Source of the DNA: Gallionella sp.
Lineage (GTDB): Bacteria > Pseudomonadota > Gammaproteobacteria > Burkholderiales > Gallionellaceae
Direction: 5' to 3'
Assembly (NCBI GenBank): GCA_029850565.1
Contig: JARCRR010000175.1
Location: forward strand, 1 to 16,545
Length of the DNA: 16,545 bases
The notes beneath the pieces were generated by a model that was not told the DNA's origin, did not search any database, and saw nothing but the letters and a program-made list of their open reading frames with translations. How positions within the stretch are numbered: the first letter of the stretch is position 1; each line of letters begins with the position of its first letter. Of this stretch, positions 12,918 to 16,545 are shown one piece after another. The position numbers were made by a program, and so were the translations under genes.

Positions 12918-14581
12918 AGTGGATAACCGGAATGATGTTGTTGCTTCTCGTGGGAGGCTGTGCAAGTTCTGGCCCGAAACAGGATGTCGCAAACAAGATC
13001 AACACAGAGTTGGATGCAGCCGTTAAAGAGAGTGCCGCCCCCAGCAAGCAGGAAGACGTCAACAAGGCCTTGCTTCCACCCCTATCGGCGCCCATGCCGC
13101 AAGCCGACAATGCATCGACCGAGGCCAAATTCGACTTGGTCGTGAACAATACACCGGCGCAACAAGTGTTCATGGCCATCGTCTCCGGCACGCGTTACAG
13201 CATGTTGTTGCATCCCGATATTGGCGGCAACATCTCGCTCAATCTTAAAGACGTCACTGTGTTCGATGCGCTGGAAGCCATCCGCGAGATGTACGGTTAT
13301 GAATACAAGATAGATGGGGCACGCATCTACATCCAGCCGATCGGCTTGCAGACCCGTATCTTTCAAGTGAATTATCTCACCGGTCAGCGTGAGGGCAAGT
13401 CCAATTTGCGCGTGTCCTCCGGGTCTGTGTCTGACAGTCCCAGCGGTGGAATGCCCGGGACAACGACAGTGCCCACGACGACAAGCACCGCTACTCGCAG
13501 TGTGGATAGCAGCAAGGTGACCATGACCTCCAAGGCAGATTTCTGGGAGGAGTTGAGCAGTTCGTTAATTGCTATCGTGGGTACTGAAAAAGGGCGCAGT
13601 GTGGTCATCAGCCCGATGTCGGGCGTGATCGTGGTGCGTGCCATGCCGGATGAGTTGAAGAACGTTGCGGCGTACCTGAAGGCCTCGCAGATATCCATCG
13701 AGCGGCAGGTGATCCTGGAGGCCAAGATTGTCGAGGTGCAGTTGAACGAATCATTCCAGTCCGGTGTGAACTGGGCGGTGTTTCAGAACAAGGGCAGCAT
13801 GTTGTCGATGGGGCAGGCGAGCCCTGGCAGTACACTGGCATCTGCCACCAGTGCCGGAGCAGCGGTATCGCTGTCCAACGCTGCTTTGACTGCTTTGCCG
13901 GGATCCAATTTGATGCCGAGCGCGACGGGTGCCGCCGGTTCCCTGTTTGGTCTCGCGTTTCAGACCAGCAACTTTGCGGCGTTGTTGAATTTCCTTGAAA
14001 CGCAGGGGGATGTGCATGTGTTGTCCAGCCCGCGCATCGCGACCTTGAATAATCAAAAGGCAGTGCTGAAAGTGGGTACGGACGAGTTCTTTGTGACTAA
14101 TGTTTCCACTACGACCACGACCGGCACGGCAACGACCAGTACGCCCAGTGTCACTTTGCAACCGTTCTTCTCCGGCATTGCGCTGGATGTGACGCCGCGC
14201 ATCGATGAGAACGATGAGATCATTTTGCATGTGCATCCTTCGGTGAGTCTGGTGAGTACCGTCAATAAAACCGTAAATGTAGGCGGAGTGGGTGGTATGC
14301 TGAATCTGCCCCTGGCATCCAGTTCAGTGTCGGAAACAGACAGTATCGTGCGTGCCAGAGGCGGTCAGATCGTGGCGATTGGCGGCCTGATGCGCCAAGC
14401 GACTTTTGACGACCAGTCCGGCCTGCCGAGCCTGCCGAAGTCCGTGTTCGGACAAACCAGCAAGCGCACCGAAAAACGCGAGTTGGTCATCTTGATCAAA
14501 CCGACGGTGGTGAACAGCGACAAGGACTGGTCGGACGATATCGCGCGCAGTCGTGATCGTATCAAAGACATGTCTCGTTAA
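12914..14581 (+). CDS. mshL: MSHA outer-membrane secretin lipoprotein MshL
   Basis: A 555-residue secretin, the outer-membrane pore for the pilus. The signal peptide ends in a lipobox LVGGC, with Cys16 the likely lipidated residue. An STN-like N-domain spans about 73-142 (FDLVVNNTPAQQVFMAIV and ISLNLKDVTVFDALEAI). A Ser/Thr/Gly-rich linker at about 165-200 separates it from a second N-domain ending in VVISPMSGVIVVRAMPDELK (about 230-249). The secretin core starts near 266 (VILEAKIVEVQLNESFQSGVNW). It contains the family signatures VHVLSSPRIATLNNQKA (367-383), RGGQIVAIGGLM (482-493) and ELVILIKPTVV (523-533). The ATG overlaps the mshK stop, with GGGAG at 12903-12907. MshK and MshJ are expected to connect it to the inner membrane. 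Confidence 0.93.
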   Translation: MKWITGMMLLLLVGGCASSGPKQDVANKINTELDAAVKESAAPSKQEDVNKALLPPLSAPMPQADNASTEAKFDLVVNNTPAQQVFMAIVSGTRYSMLLHPDIGGNISLNLKDVTVFDALEAIREMYGYEYKIDGARIYIQPIGLQTRIFQVNYLTGQREGKSNLRVSSGSVSDSPSGGMPGTTTVPTTTSTATRSVDSSKVTMTSKADFWEELSSSLIAIVGTEKGRSVVISPMSGVIVVRAMPDELKNVAAYLKASQISIERQVILEAKIVEVQLNESFQSGVNWAVFQNKGSMLSMGQASPGSTLASATSAGAAVSLSNAALTALPGSNLMPSATGAAGSLFGLAFQTSNFAALLNFLETQGDVHVLSSPRIATLNNQKAVLKVGTDEFFVTNVSTTTTTGTATTSTPSVTLQPFFSGIALDVTPRIDENDEIILHVHPSVSLVSTVNKTVNVGGVGGMLNLPLASSSVSETDSIVRARGGQIVAIGGLMRQATFDDQSGLPSLPKSVFGQTSKRTEKRELVILIKPTVVNSDKDWSDDIARSRDRIKDMSR

Positions 14582-14584
14582 AGT

Positions 14585-15538
14585 ATGTACCTGCAGCACT
14601 TTGGACTTCGCGAATTTCCTTTCTCGCTGACACCGGATACCAGCTTCTTTTTCGCTTGCTCGAATTATCAGGAAGGGCTGAATACGTTGCTGATCGCAGC
14701 TCGTAACGGCGAGGGATTCATCAAGATCACCGGCGAGGTGGGGAACGGCAAGACGATGCTGTGCCGCAAGTTTCTCGCCACGCTGAATCAGGGGCATCAG
14801 GCCACCACGCCGATCGGTACGCAGGATGCATCGACGGTGGTTAAAACTCCGGCGCGATTTGTAACTGCTTATCTTCCTAATCCCTATTTGGAGCCCCGCA
14901 GCTTATTGCTGGCATTGGCGGGCGAATTCCGCATCGAAGTTGATGAAACGATAGACCAACATTATTTGTTGAAAGCATTGACGAAGACATTGCTCGATTT
15001 TGCACGCGAAGGGAAGCGCGTACTGGTTTGTCTTGACGAGGCTCAGGCGATGCCGCTGGAGAGTCTTGAGGTGTTGCGGCTGTTGACCAATCTGGAGACG
15101 GAAAAGCGCAAGCTGTTGCAGGTGGTGTTGTTCGGGCAGCCGGAACTGAACGAACAGTTGAGTCATAACTCGGTGCGCCAGCTGCGCCAACGCATCAGCT
15201 TTCAATATGAGTTGAAAGGCTTGCGCCATGATGAAGTGGAGCGTTATCTGCGTCATCGTTTGGCGGTTGCCGGCTATTCCGGAGATACTTTGTTCAGCAA
15301 GTCTGCGACAGGCAAGTTGCATCGCATCACGGGAGGTACCCCGCGACTGGTCAACATCGTTGCTCACAAGGCGCTGATGCTGGCCTTTGCCGAAGGACGT
15401 CAGCAAGTTACCGGCAAGCACATTGCCTTGGCCGCAACCGACACGCCCGAAGTGCGCCGCGATTGGTTGCCCTGGGCGATGACCGGTGTGGTGGCGGCGG
15501 TGTCTATCCTTGCTGTTCTGTGGATGATCTGGCAATGA
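14585..15538 (+). CDS. mshM: MSHA biogenesis ATPase MshM (ExeA-like AAA)
   Basis: A 317-residue ExeA/GspA-like AAA protein. MYLQHFGLREFPFSLTPD at the N-terminus is the ExeA-family opening. Walker A is GEVGNGKT (50-57) and Walker B VLVCLDE (146-152). VVLFGQPEL (about 180-188) has the sensor position, and LRQRI (about 200-204) resembles the arginine-finger region. A single C-terminal membrane helix, from about Trp294 (WLPWAMTGVVAAVSILAVLW), anchors it; ExeA proteins carry a peptidoglycan-binding region after their helix, which is absent here. Only three bases separate it from the mshL stop, and no ribosome site is obvious, so translation is probably coupled. By analogy with ExeA it may help open the cell wall for secretin assembly. 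Its end overlaps mshN by an ATGA. Confidence 0.9.
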   Translation: MYLQHFGLREFPFSLTPDTSFFFACSNYQEGLNTLLIAARNGEGFIKITGEVGNGKTMLCRKFLATLNQGHQATTPIGTQDASTVVKTPARFVTAYLPNPYLEPRSLLLALAGEFRIEVDETIDQHYLLKALTKTLLDFAREGKRVLVCLDEAQAMPLESLEVLRLLTNLETEKRKLLQVVLFGQPELNEQLSHNSVRQLRQRISFQYELKGLRHDEVERYLRHRLAVAGYSGDTLFSKSATGKLHRITGGTPRLVNIVAHKALMLAFAEGRQQVTGKHIALAATDTPEVRRDWLPWAMTGVVAAVSILAVLWMIWQ

Positions 15539-16545
15539 GCCTGATCAATCAAGTGCTGAATCGGTTGGAACAGCGCGGTGTGCACACCGCGCTCGACCGG
15601 ACATTGATACGTGCAGTCCCGATGCAGACTGAAAGGTCCTGGATCAAGCCTATGCTGGGGATCGCGGCAGTATCGGTTATCTTGGCTGTGGTGTGGCTGT
15701 GGCCGAGGACAGAGCAACCGATGGTCGAGGAGTTGCATGTGGCTGGCGAAGTTGTGGCAGTGCCGGTTTCTGCGGTGGCCATTGCCCAGCCGGAAGAGTC
15801 CGGATCGCCCGCTTCAAAGTTAAGCTTGGAACTCAGCATGGTGCCGTTGCCCGAGTCGCTGCGCGCGCGAGAAGATACGAAGCCCGCCACGCCGGTCACA
15901 GTACGTCCAGTCATCGCAGGTTTGTCGTCGAAATCCGAGCCGGCTGAAAACAAACTTGCGGAAATAAAAACAGCTCAGAGTGTGCATGCAGAGAACAAGC
16001 CGTCGGAAGTGAATGCGGCACCTGCGGTAGCTTCGCCTCTCAAACAGGTCAGCCGTACTCAGCAAGCCGATGCCGAATACCGCAAAGCCATGGTACTGCA
16101 GCGTCAGCGTCATGACATCGAGGCGTTGGCCGGTTATGAAGCAGCGCTGAAATTAAACGAACAACATGCGGTGGCACGGTTGGCGCTCGCCGCGATGCTG
16201 ATGGAAAGCAGGCGCAGTGCAGATGCAGAACGCACACTGCAAGAGGGATTGCGGCTGCAGCCATCGCACAACGGATTCAGCATGGCTTTGGCTCGAGTAC
16301 AAGTCGAGCGCGGCAAGATCGATCAGGCGCTGGAGACGTTACAACAGAATTTGGCGCAGGCCGAGGACAAGGCTGACTACCAGGCTTTTTACGCAGCTTT
16401 GTTGCAGCGTCAGGGGCGGCATAAAGAAGCGGTGAGCCACTATCAGATCGCGGTACGGTTAACGCCGAACAGCGGAATTTGGCTGATGGGCTATGGCATC
16501 TCGTTGCAGGAAGTGCAGCGTATCGAAGATGCAAGAAGCGCCTAC
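15535..16545 (+). CDS. mshN: MSHA biogenesis TPR protein MshN (3' end off-window)
   Basis: An open frame of 337 codons starting at the ATGA overlap with mshM and running off the right edge without a stop. The N-terminus MSLINQVLNRLEQRG is the MshN opening. A membrane helix lies at about 39-56 (PMLGIAAVSVILAVVWLW), and a Pro/Ala/Glu-rich spacer spans about 60-170. TPR-like helix pairs follow from about residue 175, including AEYRKAMVLQRQRHDIEALAGYEAALKLNEQHAVARLALAAML and DYQAFYAALLQRQGRHKEAVSHYQIAVRLTP. The protein is therefore periplasmic, tethered to the inner membrane. It may partner MshM, which ends in a similar helix. Vibrio MshN is followed by mshE; whether that holds here cannot be seen. 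Confidence 0.9.
   Translation, partial: MSLINQVLNRLEQRGVHTALDRTLIRAVPMQTERSWIKPMLGIAAVSVILAVVWLWPRTEQPMVEELHVAGEVVAVPVSAVAIAQPEESGSPASKLSLELSMVPLPESLRAREDTKPATPVTVRPVIAGLSSKSEPAENKLAEIKTAQSVHAENKPSEVNAAPAVASPLKQVSRTQQADAEYRKAMVLQRQRHDIEALAGYEAALKLNEQHAVARLALAAMLMESRRSADAERTLQEGLRLQPSHNGFSMALARVQVERGKIDQALETLQQNLAQAEDKADYQAFYAALLQRQGRHKEAVSHYQIAVRLTPNSGIWLMGYGISLQEVQRIEDARSAY

Noticed and set aside
1..16545. CRISPR arrays, tRNA or rRNA genes, prophage or toxin-antitoxin genes
   Set aside because: I looked for regularly spaced repeats, cloverleaf patterns and small paired ORFs and saw none.

Overview
The window is almost entirely an MSHA-type (mannose-sensitive haemagglutinin) type IV pilus locus, all on the + strand. 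Gene content, high-GC coding style, dense overlaps and short palindromic repeats suggest a Gram-negative betaproteobacterium, perhaps a Nitrosomonadales/Gallionella-like lineage. The taxon is inference: there is no rRNA or other marker here.

Layout. Positions 1-1916: the C-terminal half of the platform protein mshG, a divergent prepilin whose leader contains a palindromic repeat, and an unrecognised four-helix membrane protein built from two copies of one unit. Positions 1917-2265: non-coding, dominated by a perfect 27-bp inverted repeat pair. Positions 2266-2714: mshA, the presumed major pilin, with a strong ribosome binding site and its own hairpin-plus-T-run terminator. Positions 2876-5181: the minor pilin genes mshC, mshD, mshO and mshP, overlapping one another. 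Positions 5321-9985: mshQ, a giant secreted beta-rich protein, the likely tip or adhesive component, ending at a second terminator. Positions 10152-16545: the assembly genes mshI (PilM-like), a PilN-like gene, mshJ (PilO-like), mshK (PilP-like), mshL (secretin), mshM (ExeA-like ATPase) and mshN (TPR protein, running off the right edge).

How they work together. MshI, the PilN-like protein, MshJ and MshK should form the alignment complex linking the inner-membrane motor (MshG here, ATPase MshE off-window) to the MshL outer-membrane secretin. MshM and MshN are accessory inner-membrane or periplasmic factors. MshA builds the fibre; MshC, D, O and P and the extra prepilin likely prime or cap it; MshQ is probably displayed at the tip. 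Relative to the Vibrio order (I-J-K-L-M-N-E-G-F-B-A-C-D-O-P-Q) the two halves are swapped: the pilin half comes first and the assembly half follows after a terminator and a candidate promoter.

The least ordinary items are the palindromic repeats translated into two prepilin leaders, the perfect inverted repeat upstream of mshA, the duplicated membrane protein, the repeat-built MshQ and the swapped order. I see no tRNA, rRNA, CRISPR array, transposase or phage gene.
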